Source: J061 sp003695725 [NCBI: Candidatus Schekmanbacteria bacterium]
GTDB lineage: Bacteria > Schekmanbacteria > GWA2-38-11
NCBI GenBank assembly: GCA_003695725.1
Contig: RFHX01000030.1
Coordinates: 1-11,854 of the forward strand
DNA: 11,854 nt
Reading direction: 5' to 3'
The position numbers and the translations under genes are program-made. Positions 1 to 6,816 of this stretch are shown piece after piece. Each line of letters opens with the position of its first letter. Positions within the stretch are counted from its first letter, which is position 1. The notes under the pieces are model-generated. The model did not search any database, had not been told where the DNA came from, and worked only from the letters and a program-made list of their open reading frames with translations.

Positions 1-81
1 AAATCGAAAGTTTTTATAACCTTTTCAGAGAGTAATGAAATTCAATTATTATTAAAAAAGTCAGATTTATTGTTTCAATAA
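1..81 (+). CDS. Possible 3' end of a gene entering from the left
   Basis: The first reading frame is open from base 1 for 26 codons and closes with TAA at 79-81; the other two rightward frames stop earlier. The peptide reads KSKVFITFSESNEIQLLLKK and ends in SDLLFQ, a reasonable soluble-protein composition. The stretch is short and AT-rich, so an open frame of this length could occur by chance. Bases 82-271 after it are very AT-rich, and I see no gene, hairpin or promoter there that I would defend. Confidence 0.22.
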   Translation, partial: KSKVFITFSESNEIQLLLKKSDLLFQ

Positions 82-271
82 ATTTTTATTACTTCAATGA
101 GACAGCAAAAAAAGAAAGCTATGGACTACAGCTCGCAAAATAACTATTCACCAATTTAGAATCCTAATCAAAATTTTCAATAATAGCCAATTTGTATCAT
201 ATATCATTGAAATAATTCCTCTTTATTCCTTATTTTTTTCAAAAATATTGTTTTTTTGATTATGTTGTATA

Positions 272-697
272 TTGATTTTTGCATTTTACAATCAAATTGT
301 TTATCAAAATGAATGGCAAGAGATTATAACAGATACTACCGATACCTTCGTTACAGAAACTCTTGTCCCTTTCTTTTATTCGGAAAGTGCTTACTATGAG
401 GGTAACACTCTTACTGCTACCTGGACTGCTACAATGAAAAGCCCGAGCAAAATGAAATCAACAGTTGAAATCAAGAATAGATTAGATGAACTCGGTGGTT
501 TCGGCACTTATACAATTCTATCACTTAGTGCCAATGTAGGAGAAAAAATCCCCATCCAATTAACAATAGACGGAACATACAATTTTGAAAAAGGGACTGA
601 ATGGTCATATGATGGCACATATTATGCCTCTGACGACATCATAATGGTTACTATCACGAATATTCTATTCCGACTCTCCTTACCATATGATGATTAA
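272..697 (+). CDS. Hypothetical protein, possibly truncated or with a misplaced 5' end
   Basis: I do not recognise this 141-residue product. The frame opens at a TTG, has an in-frame stop at 257-259 just upstream, contains no early ATG and has no Shine-Dalgarno sequence, so the true start is doubtful. The composition looks like real protein: rich in Thr, Ser, Tyr and Glu, poor in Lys/Arg runs, with no cysteine, and with alternating hydrophobic and polar residues that suggest extended beta strands (for example around NTLTATWTATMK and GTYTILSLSANVG). That would suit a secreted or surface domain, but the signal peptide expected on such a protein is missing. It may be the remnant of a longer gene whose 5' part was lost or frameshifted. 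It converges on uppP with a 23-bp gap and no visible terminator. Confidence 0.42.
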   Translation: MIFAFYNQIVYQNEWQEIITDTTDTFVTETLVPFFYSESAYYEGNTLTATWTATMKSPSKMKSTVEIKNRLDELGGFGTYTILSLSANVGEKIPIQLTIDGTYNFEKGTEWSYDGTYYASDDIIMVTITNILFRLSLPYDD

Positions 698-720
698 GCA
701 CATAGCTTTACTTCAAAATA

Positions 721-1518
721 CTAAAAATAAAACCACGAAAGAACTGCGATACCAAATATCAACCTGTAAATGACGAAGGGAAGATATGTCCTCACTTTCA
801 CATAGGCAATAAGATATTTGATACTCAAAAAACCAAAGACTGCGGCAGACACAATCCCTACTAAAAGCGCCGCTGAAAAATCCGCCCTTAAAAGCTCGCC
901 TGCCTTCAGGAAGCCTGCGCCTGCAATGATTGGAATCGAGAGAAGAAATGAAAAGCGCGCTGCATCGTCTCTTTTCATATTCAAAAAGAGCGCTGTGGAA
1001 ATTGTAACCCCTGAGCGAGATACCCCGGGAATTACGGCAAATGCCTGTGAAAGCCCTATTAATAAGGCAAAAAGAAATGATATTTCACCTACTGAAACAA
1101 TTGATTTAGACCTTCTGTCAGCAAAAAAAAGTATTACTCCAAGCACAATCATTGCCATCGCCACGAGAGAAGGATTTCTGAAGACCGTTTCCGCTTTTTT
1201 CTCAAGTAGAAATCCTGCAACAGCACCCGGTACAGTACCTAAAAGAACGCACCAACCAAGACGGCTATCTGCTTCCTCAAATGGTGAAAGTCTGATGATC
1301 CCTTTTGAAAAGGAGGAAGCAATGCTAATAACTTCTTTTCTGAAATAATAAAGCACTGCCGCAAGTGTGCCCATATGAAGCGCAACATCGAAGGCAAGCC
1401 CCTGATCGTGCCATTTTAAAATTTTAGGAATTACCACCAAATGGGCAGAGCTCGAAATGGGAAGAAATTCACCGAGTCCCTGAATTGCTCCAAGAATTAT
1501 TGCTTGTAATAAATCCAA
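721..1518 (-). CDS. uppP: Undecaprenyl-diphosphatase UppP (BacA family)
   Basis: Integral membrane phosphatase that converts undecaprenyl diphosphate to undecaprenyl phosphate, recycling the lipid carrier for peptidoglycan and other wall polymers; overexpression of family members gives bacitracin resistance. At 265 residues it is close to the usual size (about 270). Both family signatures are present: the N-terminal Q13-G-L-G-E17-F-L-P-I-S-S-S-A-H26 block holding the catalytic glutamate region, and P164-G-V-S-R-S-G170 with the conserved arginine R168. Multiple hydrophobic segments follow, for example about 86-106, 119-133, 145-165, 191-203 and 215-237. The start is TTG at 1518, since no ATG lies nearby and the conserved N-terminus begins exactly there (MDLLQAIILGAIQG). 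It lies 5 bp after the amidohydrolase stop and is almost surely co-transcribed with it; an A/G-rich stretch at the end of that gene serves as a weak ribosome site. Confidence 0.95.
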   Translation of the reverse strand: MDLLQAIILGAIQGLGEFLPISSSAHLVVIPKILKWHDQGLAFDVALHMGTLAAVLYYFRKEVISIASSFSKGIIRLSPFEEADSRLGWCVLLGTVPGAVAGFLLEKKAETVFRNPSLVAMAMIVLGVILFFADRRSKSIVSVGEISFLFALLIGLSQAFAVIPGVSRSGVTISTALFLNMKRDDAARFSFLLSIPIIAGAGFLKAGELLRADFSAALLVGIVSAAVFGFLSIKYLIAYVKVRTYLPFVIYRLIFGIAVLSWFYF

Positions 1519-1523
1519 TTAAT

Positions 1524-2735
1524 CTATTTTTTCTTTCTGAAATCTGATTTTATTTTCTTCAACTTTTCAGGATAGACTATTATATCATAAGCAGTCATTG
1601 CAAGGGCTTTCGCGCCCTTTAAAAGTCCTTCATCTGCCGACTTGGAAATTGCCGCACGGCAAAATTCTTCCGAATGTATTCCTGATAATCCTTCACCTAT
1701 CTTTATATTCGGATGTATAGTCGGCACTATTTGGCTTAAATTGCCTATATCTGACGAGCCTGTGCCTCTTATATCCTTCAAGTTTTCTGGTTCCTTCAAG
1801 ATTTTCAAATTTTCCCTAAAAACATCTTCCAAGCATTCATTATGCTTCATCGGATAATAAATTATCTCATCCTCTTCTATCTTTATTCTGCATCCTGTTG
1901 CCTTTGCCGCCGCAGAAGCGCAGTTTAAAATTTTCTTATAGACTTGTGGCAGTATCTTCTTCTCCCTTGTTCTTACATAAAACCAACAGGACGCATAATC
2001 AGGAATGATATTCGGCTTTACACCGCCGTCGGTAATTATGCCGTGCACCTTTACATCTTCCCTCAACTGCTGTCTCAATGCGTTAATATTATTGAATGTA
2101 AGTATAACTGCATCAAGGGCATTCACTCCTTCGTGAGGAGATGCCGCGGCGTGAGAGGATTTACCATAGAAATGAAATTTAACCTGCCTGTTTGCTAAAA
2201 ACTCACTTCGCACTCTTGTCTTAATGTCAGGATGAATCATCATTGCCGCATCTATATCCTTAAAAAAATTCTTCTCTATCATTTTAACTTTCCCGCCACC
2301 TCCTTCTTCTGCAGGAGTGCCTATAACTTTTATGACAGCCGGAATTTTTTTCTCAGACAGGACCTTTTTAACGGCATAAGCGGCACCACAGCTTGCAGGA
2401 CCTATTATGTTGTGCCCGCATCCATGACCTATAACCGGAAGGGCATCATATTCTGCTATGAATGCCACAGAAGGGCTCTTCTTTTTCTCGACGCCTATCT
2501 TAAATTCAGCTGAAAATGCCGTTGGCAGTGAACAAACTCCTTTCTTTACTTTGAAGCCTTTTTTCTTCAAAAAGTCTGAAAGCCATTTGGACGCTTTTAT
2601 TTCTTTGAAACCGCCCTCAGGATTTTTATGAATCTTATGGCTAAGAGAAATAAGCTCTCTTGAAACTTGCTCTATTAAATTTACAATTTTCTCTTTATCT
2701 TGGTTCAGTTGACTCATTTTTGAATAACTATCCAT
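1524..2735 (-). CDS. M20-family amidohydrolase (AbgB / ACY1L2-like aminoacylase)
   Basis: Predicted cytoplasmic metal-dependent amidohydrolase that cleaves an acyl- or peptide-like amide bond; relatives include the p-aminobenzoyl-glutamate hydrolase subunit AbgB and the dipeptidase PM20D2. Seen in the 403 residues: AEYDALP at 94-100 followed by GHGCGHN at 103-109 (metal ligands C106 and H108), PAEEGGGGK at 141-149 (catalytic and ligand glutamates E143/E144), H168 in MIHP, the dimerisation-domain histidine H195 in GKSSHAA, and the C-terminal ligand H354 in SGIHSEE. All expected M20D metal positions are intact and there is no signal peptide. Start: ATG at 2735 is used here, but ATG at 2717 (M7) has a GGATAG stretch upstream and is equally possible. 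It is first in a two-gene unit with uppP. The substrate cannot be told from sequence. Confidence 0.93.
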   Translation of the reverse strand: MDSYSKMSQLNQDKEKIVNLIEQVSRELISLSHKIHKNPEGGFKEIKASKWLSDFLKKKGFKVKKGVCSLPTAFSAEFKIGVEKKKSPSVAFIAEYDALPVIGHGCGHNIIGPASCGAAYAVKKVLSEKKIPAVIKVIGTPAEEGGGGKVKMIEKNFFKDIDAAMMIHPDIKTRVRSEFLANRQVKFHFYGKSSHAAASPHEGVNALDAVILTFNNINALRQQLREDVKVHGIITDGGVKPNIIPDYASCWFYVRTREKKILPQVYKKILNCASAAAKATGCRIKIEEDEIIYYPMKHNECLEDVFRENLKILKEPENLKDIRGTGSSDIGNLSQIVPTIHPNIKIGEGLSGIHSEEFCRAAISKSADEGLLKGAKALAMTAYDIIVYPEKLKKIKSDFRKKK

Positions 2736-2817
2736 ATCTACGAAGAAATTTTTGAATCACTTATACCTAACTTGGCGTTTTATATCCAGAAATTTCGGTT
2801 TGAGTAATAATCGCTGA

Positions 2818-2846
2818 TAAAAAAAGAATTCAAAATTTATTTTGAA
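2818..2846 (-). terminator. Candidate weak intrinsic terminator after the metal ATPase gene
   Basis: Read on the minus strand, TTCAAAA-TAAA-TTTTGAA forms a 7-bp stem (2829-2846) with a 4-base loop, then TTC and a run of eight T residues (2818-2825). It lies about 85 bp past the ATPase stop codon and before the amidohydrolase gene, which is the right place. The stem has a single G:C pair, so it would be weak; placement and the T-run are the main support. I see no convincing promoter for the amidohydrolase in the remaining bases 2736-2815. Confidence 0.3.
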
Positions 2847-2930
2847 AAGATTTAGTTGTGAAAAAAATATCGAAGATGGTAATTTGCGGCACCATTCGGG
2901 GGAAAAGCCGTTTTCACCTTACACATTCAT

Positions 2931-5888
2931 TCAGTGTTCATGTCCGCAATCGCAAGACGGCTTCCTGTTTTCTCCATACTTCTGTTCATTGCCATGATCA
3001 TTATGGCTGTGATTATGCCCATCGTTTTTATGAGAGGAATGTTGATGTTCTTCCTGATGATCATGGTCCTTATGGTTGTTATGATTGTGCATAGAATGTG
3101 CAGAATGGTCGTGTCCGCAACCACATTCATCATTATGAGTATGGCTTGAATGGCTATGAGAGTCGTGGTCATGGCTATGTTCGTGGTCATGATCGTGTCC
3201 TTCATGGCTGTGCGAAGAATGGTCATGTCCTGAATGGTCGTGGTCATGCCCGCAATCGCATGCGTCGGCGCATTCCTCGGCATGAGATTTTACTTCATTA
3301 ACTTCGTCCTTTCTTCTTTTGCCAAACCTCAACAGTCTCATTCCATTAAGAATAACTACAAGTGATGTACCTGTATCAGCCAAGACTGCAAGCCAAAGGT
3401 TTGCAAGCCCTGCAAATACAAGGACAAAAAACACAGCTTTTACGATAAGGGATATAGCAATATTTGCTTTTATTATTCCAAGCGACTTTCTACTCAGCTT
3501 CATAGTATAGGGGATTCTGAGCATATCATCAGACATCAAAGCTATATCAGCTGTTTCAAGTGCTGTATCGGTTCCTGCAACCCCCATTGCAATACCTACA
3601 TCTGCAGCGGCAAGAGCAGGCGCATCATTGATTCCCTCACCAACCATTGCAACGGATTTATATTTTTCTTTTAACTGCTTGATAACAGAAACTTTATCCT
3701 GCGGCATTAGTTGAGCTTTGCACTCTGTGATCCCGATCTGATTGGCAACTGCTTCAGCAGTCTTTGGATTGTCCCCAGTAAGCATAACAACTTCTTTGAT
3801 ACCAGCTTTTTTGAGCTCGGATACTGCCTGCGCGCTGTCCTCTCTAATCATATCCCTAAGGGCAATAACCCCTAAAACAGAATCAGAATCAGCAACAAAG
3901 AGAACAGTTTTACCTTCCGACTCTAGTCTTGAAACGATCTCGTCTGCTTCCTTGCTCAAAGAGCTTACTTTTTCATCAATAAGCCGCCTGCTTCCTATGT
4001 AATACATCTTGTTGTCAATCTCTGCCTGCATACCCAATCCAGTAAGCGCTTTAGATTTTTCGGTTTTAAAAAGAGTAAGTCCCATCAACTCCGCTTCTAT
4101 CTTTATTATCTTTCCAATGGGATGTTCTGAGCGTTGTTCAATGGAAGCAGCATATTTAAGGATGTCAGTATCATTCATTGCGCTCAAAGAAATGATATCC
4201 GTAATTCCCGCATGTCCTTTGGTGAGAGTGCCAGTTTTATCGAAGGCAATAGCTCTCACTCTTCCTGCTTCTTCAAGATGAACACCACCCTTTATCAAAA
4301 CTCCGTTTTTAGATGCATTTCCTATTGCAGAGACGATCGATACAGGCGTTGAAATGACAAGGGCGCAGGGACAAGCGATAACCAAAAGCATCAATCCCTT
4401 ATAAAACCATGTATTGAAATCAGCTCCAAATAGAAGGACCGGTACGCAAACTATCAGGAACGCAAAGATAATAACAGTGGGCGTATAATACTTCGCAAAG
4501 GCATCAATGAAAAGCTGAGAAGGTGCTTTCTGCGCCTGCGCTTCCTCTACGAGATGAATAATCTTCGATAGTGTAGTTTCCTCATAGGGCTTTGTAATTT
4601 CAACCTCAAGAGTGCCTGACCCATTGATGGTGCCTGCAAAAACTTCGCTTCCTTCTCTTTTTTCCGCCGGCACAGACTCTCCTGTTATCGATGCTTCATT
4701 TACCTCTGACTCTCCCTTCACAACCTTTCCATCCATTGCTATCTTTTCGCCGGGCAGAATTATCATTATTTCACCTACCTTTACATCAGTAACAGGCACT
4801 GAAATCTGATTTTCACCGCGTTGAATACGAGCTTCCTTAGGTGAAAGGTCCATTAGATAACGAATGGAATTTCTGGTCTTATCCATTGTGTAGTTTTGAA
4901 GCACATTACCAAGAGAAAAGAGAAAGACTACCATTGCGCCTTCTTCCCATTCGCCTATGAATACTGCGCCCAAAATTGCGATAGTCATCAAGAAGTTCAT
5001 ATCTATGGTCTTATATCTCAGGGCGCTTATTCCGGCACGAGCAACATAGAAGCCTCCAACCAGCATTGCAGCGGCATAAAATCCGATCTCTGCAGGCTCT
5101 ATGCCGAGAAACTGAAAAACATATGCAAGCGCTATTAGAATGCCGCATATTACAGTGGTTACGGCTTTCCTGTCGTTCTTTATCCATCCCCAAATAGATG
5201 TGCTTGTTTCTGTTTGCTCTGAAAGTGGAAATGCAGTATATCCAGCCCTGTCCACAAGATGCATTATCTTATCTATCATTCCTGCTTTTTCACTGTATTT
5301 CACTGTCATTCTTGAAAGATTGAAATCTACCCAAGCATCTTCCACTCCCTCGAGATTGCTAAGTTGGCGCTCAAGCTTTACTGCGCAGTCCGCGCAATCC
5401 ATTCCTCTAACATTGAATGTCATTTTGCGGCTTGCTATAGAATATCCTGCATCCTTTACACGGTAGCCGAATGATTTGATGACAGAGATAATTTCTGAAA
5501 GGGAAACTGCATCATGTCTAAATTCCGTATACATCTTCGATGCGGCATAGTTTACTGAGCACCAATCGATACCTTCAAGTTTATTCACTGCGCTTTCTAA
5601 TTTTGCCGCACAATCTGGACAATCGAGTCCTTCCAACTCTAATGTATCGTGACGAAAGCGCTTCTCTATTTCAGCGCCTTCTTTTTTTACTATGTTTCTC
5701 AAAAAATTGACTTCAATGAGATTTGGATCATAGACAATTTTTATACTCTCCGAATTATCAATAAAGGATACCTCTTTTATTCCTTTGATTGTTGAAAGCT
5801 TCTCTTCAAGGCGCTTTTCACATCTTCTGCAATCATTTCCATTTATGGGATTTGCTATAACTTCATTTTTCTTCAATGTCTGCGTCAT
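2931..5888 (-). CDS. zntA: Zn/Cd-class P1B-type metal-exporting ATPase with three HMA domains and His-rich tail
   Basis: ATP-driven efflux pump of the inner membrane, P1B-2 type (Zn2+, Cd2+, Pb2+). Order in the 985 residues: three ferredoxin-like metal-binding domains with CxxC at C20-C23, C90-C93 and C165-C168; transmembrane helices from about 243; actuator TGES 402-405; membrane metal site C506-P-C508; phosphorylation site D550-KTGTLT; SEHP ending at H589-P590; TGDN 704-707; hinge motif 750-757; then K817 and D838 (ADTG), the pair that marks the ZntA-like subgroup rather than the copper pumps. The pump core ends near 854 and is followed by about 130 extra residues, mostly a His-rich tail. 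The hinge reads GEGINDAP instead of the usual GDGxNDAP. The ATG has a good AGAGGT ribosome site. It lies 69 bp after the ArsR-type gene and has its own operator and -10 element. Total length is well above the usual 650-800 residues. Confidence 0.96.
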   Translation of the reverse strand: MTQTLKKNEVIANPINGNDCRRCEKRLEEKLSTIKGIKEVSFIDNSESIKIVYDPNLIEVNFLRNIVKKEGAEIEKRFRHDTLELEGLDCPDCAAKLESAVNKLEGIDWCSVNYAASKMYTEFRHDAVSLSEIISVIKSFGYRVKDAGYSIASRKMTFNVRGMDCADCAVKLERQLSNLEGVEDAWVDFNLSRMTVKYSEKAGMIDKIMHLVDRAGYTAFPLSEQTETSTSIWGWIKNDRKAVTTVICGILIALAYVFQFLGIEPAEIGFYAAAMLVGGFYVARAGISALRYKTIDMNFLMTIAILGAVFIGEWEEGAMVVFLFSLGNVLQNYTMDKTRNSIRYLMDLSPKEARIQRGENQISVPVTDVKVGEIMIILPGEKIAMDGKVVKGESEVNEASITGESVPAEKREGSEVFAGTINGSGTLEVEITKPYEETTLSKIIHLVEEAQAQKAPSQLFIDAFAKYYTPTVIIFAFLIVCVPVLLFGADFNTWFYKGLMLLVIACPCALVISTPVSIVSAIGNASKNGVLIKGGVHLEEAGRVRAIAFDKTGTLTKGHAGITDIISLSAMNDTDILKYAASIEQRSEHPIGKIIKIEAELMGLTLFKTEKSKALTGLGMQAEIDNKMYYIGSRRLIDEKVSSLSKEADEIVSRLESEGKTVLFVADSDSVLGVIALRDMIREDSAQAVSELKKAGIKEVVMLTGDNPKTAEAVANQIGITECKAQLMPQDKVSVIKQLKEKYKSVAMVGEGINDAPALAAADVGIAMGVAGTDTALETADIALMSDDMLRIPYTMKLSRKSLGIIKANIAISLIVKAVFFVLVFAGLANLWLAVLADTGTSLVVILNGMRLLRFGKRRKDEVNEVKSHAEECADACDCGHDHDHSGHDHSSHSHEGHDHDHEHSHDHDSHSHSSHTHNDECGCGHDHSAHSMHNHNNHKDHDHQEEHQHSSHKNDGHNHSHNDHGNEQKYGENRKPSCDCGHEH
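2934..3284 (-). repeat. Low-complexity His/Asp/Ser-rich coding tract (tail of the metal ATPase)
   Basis: This part encodes residues 869-985 of the pump. It contains 35 histidines in 117 residues, mostly in HDHDH, HSH and GHDH units. Three copies of a seven-residue motif C-x-C-G-H-[D/E]-H are spread along it: CDCGHDH at 877-883, CGCGHDH at 922-928 and CDCGHEH at 979-985, the last forming the exact C-terminus. The DNA is repetitive (ATGGTCGTG-like units on the plus strand), so the length is likely to vary between strains through slippage. The expected role is cytoplasmic metal binding; this is inference from composition. Confidence 0.85.
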
Positions 5889-5893
5889 TTTTT

Positions 5894-5899
5894 ACCTCT
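5894..5899 (-). promoter_or_regulatory. Ribosome binding site of the metal ATPase gene
   Basis: AGAGGT on the minus strand ends five bases before the ATG at 5888. It is one of the two clear Shine-Dalgarno sequences in the window and fixes the start of the ATPase. Confidence 0.7.
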
Positions 5900-5917
5900 A
5901 TCATATTTGTAAAATTG

Positions 5918-5940
5918 ATTATATGAACAATTCTTCATAT
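5918..5940 (-). promoter_or_regulatory. ArsR/SmtB-type operator overlapping the -10 element of the ATPase promoter
   Basis: The plus strand at 5921-5940 reads ATATGAACA-AT-TCTTCATAT, an inverted repeat with a single mismatch to the perfect arrangement TGAACA-N2-TGTTCA. On the minus strand a consensus -10 TATAAT lies at 5918-5923 and overlaps its edge; no good -35 precedes it. A bound repressor would cover the -10 element. The half-site is the same as in the operator upstream of the ArsR-type gene and is the known recognition sequence of SmtB/CzrA/ZiaR-like sensors. Confidence 0.7.
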
Positions 5941-5957
5941 ATTGAGAGCAAAAAAAA

Positions 5958-6347
5958 TTAATCGTGTTCTATATGCTTCAATCCTTCTTCAAAAAGATTC
6001 AAAACATGTTCATCATCCAAAGAATAATAAATGATTCTCCCTTTTCGTCTATTTTTAACCAGTCTCAATGACCTCAAAATTCTCAATTGATGAGATATAG
6101 CAGAAGGGCTCATACCAAGAAGGCTTGAAATATCACATACACAAAACTCTCCAAGGGATAGGGCATAAAGAATCTTAACCCTTGTCGCATCTCCCAATGC
6201 CCGATACAATTCAGCCAATTCTATCACTTCTGTATCAAGAAGCATCTTTCTCGAAGCCTTTTCCACCTTATCCTTATCGATAAGATGAGTTTGGCATTGG
6301 GAATCAGACAAATCTATTTCTTCTTTCTTTTTTATTTTATTAGCCAT
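5958..6347 (-). CDS. ArsR/SmtB-family metal-sensing transcriptional repressor
   Basis: Winged-helix repressor that leaves its operator when it binds metal. Residue numbers here count from a TTG at 6359; the ATG at 6347 (residue 5) is chosen because neither start has a ribosome site and ATG leaves a sensible leader. The core ELYRALGDATRVKILYAL is typical, and the recognition helix is MSPSAISHQLRILRS (83-97). Two possible metal sites are visible: the alpha-5 site D116, H118, H129, H132, with the same spacing and ligand types as CzrA (D84, H86, H97, H100), and an alpha-3N-like site C22, H25, C73, C75, where EFCVCD matches the CadC signature ELCVCD. The C-terminus HIEHD ends right after the alpha-5 site. 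The gene lies upstream of the pump in the same direction and has its own operator, so autoregulation and control of the pump are likely. Cognate metal: Zn or Cd by inference. Confidence 0.95.
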   Translation of the reverse strand: MANKIKKKEEIDLSDSQCQTHLIDKDKVEKASRKMLLDTEVIELAELYRALGDATRVKILYALSLGEFCVCDISSLLGMSPSAISHQLRILRSLRLVKNRRKGRIIYYSLDDEHVLNLFEEGLKHIEHD

Positions 6348-6370
6348 AATTTTGATCAAAGCAATTAACT

Positions 6371-6394
6371 ATATTTGAACATATGTTCATATAT
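6371..6394. promoter_or_regulatory. Palindromic SmtB/CzrA-type operator of the ArsR-family gene
   Basis: The core TGAACATATGTTCA at 6376-6389 is a perfect 14-bp palindrome. The symmetry continues outward for four more base pairs on each side after one mismatch, giving ATAT...ATAT arms across 6371-6394. It lies about 25-45 bp upstream of the ATG and matches the 12-2-12 operators described for SmtB, ZiaR and CzrA. It is a better match than the second site near 5930, so tighter binding here is expected. Confidence 0.85.
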
Positions 6395-6411
6395 CGAAAT
6401 ATTTTTGTCAA
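6383..6411 (-). promoter_or_regulatory. Promoter of the ArsR-family gene (-35 TTGACA, -10 inside the operator)
   Basis: On the minus strand a perfect -35 TTGACA lies at 6406-6411. A 17-bp spacer leads to GAACAT at 6383-6388, only 3 of 6 to the -10 consensus and lying in the operator palindrome. The -35 is clear; the exact -10 is not. The layout means that a bound repressor blocks polymerase. The -35 begins 26 bp past the stop of the upstream cysteine-cluster gene, so the metal unit has a promoter of its own. Confidence 0.55.
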
Positions 6412-6436
6412 GTATTAATTTATTTTTTTCAAAAAT

Positions 6437-6739
6437 TCAATATTGAAAATAATAACCGCACCTTCCTCCTACATCTTCAATATCTCTTTCATCTATAGGG
6501 AAAAGACGACAGCTTAGCGGTCTGCCTTTCTTATAAATTCTGCACGAAAGTTGATTTCCGCTTTTATCAAGCAATGGACATTTAAAGCTCATTTCACAAC
6601 ATTTGCCGCACTGAAGACATTTTCCTCGCCTTCTCTTCAATTGCTCTTCAACATATCTTTTCTTGAAACGGACAAGAAAATACCGTCTGACAGTGCCTTT
6701 AAAAATCCATGCCCTTTGGATAATTTCCTTCGTTGTCAT
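6437..6739 (-). CDS. YkgJ-type cysteine-cluster protein (putative Zn/Fe-chelating domain)
   Basis: Small cytoplasmic protein of 100 residues with eight cysteines, C41, C44, C47, C48, C54, C66, C77 and C94. The block CLQCGKCCEM at 41-50, then KCPLL and later SCRIY and LSCRLFP, is the signature of the YkgJ/UPF0153 family, annotated as binding zinc or an iron-sulfur cluster; no defined reaction is known to me. The N-terminal 40 residues are strongly basic and aromatic (RRYFLVRFKKRYVEEQLKRR), which could contact nucleic acid or membrane; this is inference. The ATG at 6739 has only a weak GGAC upstream. It reads in the same direction as the sensor-pump pair, but a separate operator-promoter lies between them, so a link to metal resistance is only suggested by position. 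Confidence 0.82.
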   Translation of the reverse strand: MTTKEIIQRAWIFKGTVRRYFLVRFKKRYVEEQLKRRRGKCLQCGKCCEMSFKCPLLDKSGNQLSCRIYKKGRPLSCRLFPIDERDIEDVGGRCGYYFQY

Positions 6740-6816
6740 TTATATATGAGTCCATTTAAAGTGAAAAATAATCAATAATAATTTTTGCTTGTTTAAATAA
6801 CTACTATATACGCAAT

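Noticed and set aside
818-1348. A 176-codon plus-strand frame opposite uppP
   Set aside because: It lies wholly inside the uppP gene on the other strand, its product is Lys/Ser/Thr-rich and motif-free, and uppP carries all family signatures.
2886-2915. A GCGGC...GCCG inverted repeat just past the ATPase stop as a terminator
   Set aside because: The stem is only four bases around a 16-base loop and is not followed directly by a T-run on the minus strand; the AT-rich stem at 2829-2846 is better placed.
3098-3260. The repetitive ATGGTCGTG-like units as a DNA repeat array or CRISPR
   Set aside because: The units are irregular, have no unique spacers and are fully explained as His/Asp/Ser codons of the pump tail.
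2927-3283. A 118-codon minus-strand frame rich in Ile, Met and Thr
   Set aside because: It is the shifted frame of the His-rich repeat tract of the ATPase; repeated CAT/GAT-type codons read out of frame give Ile/Met/Thr repeats.
5140-5466. A 108-codon plus-strand frame opposite the HMA region of the ATPase
   Set aside because: It is antisense to well-conserved HMA and membrane segments, with no ribosome site and no recognisable domain.
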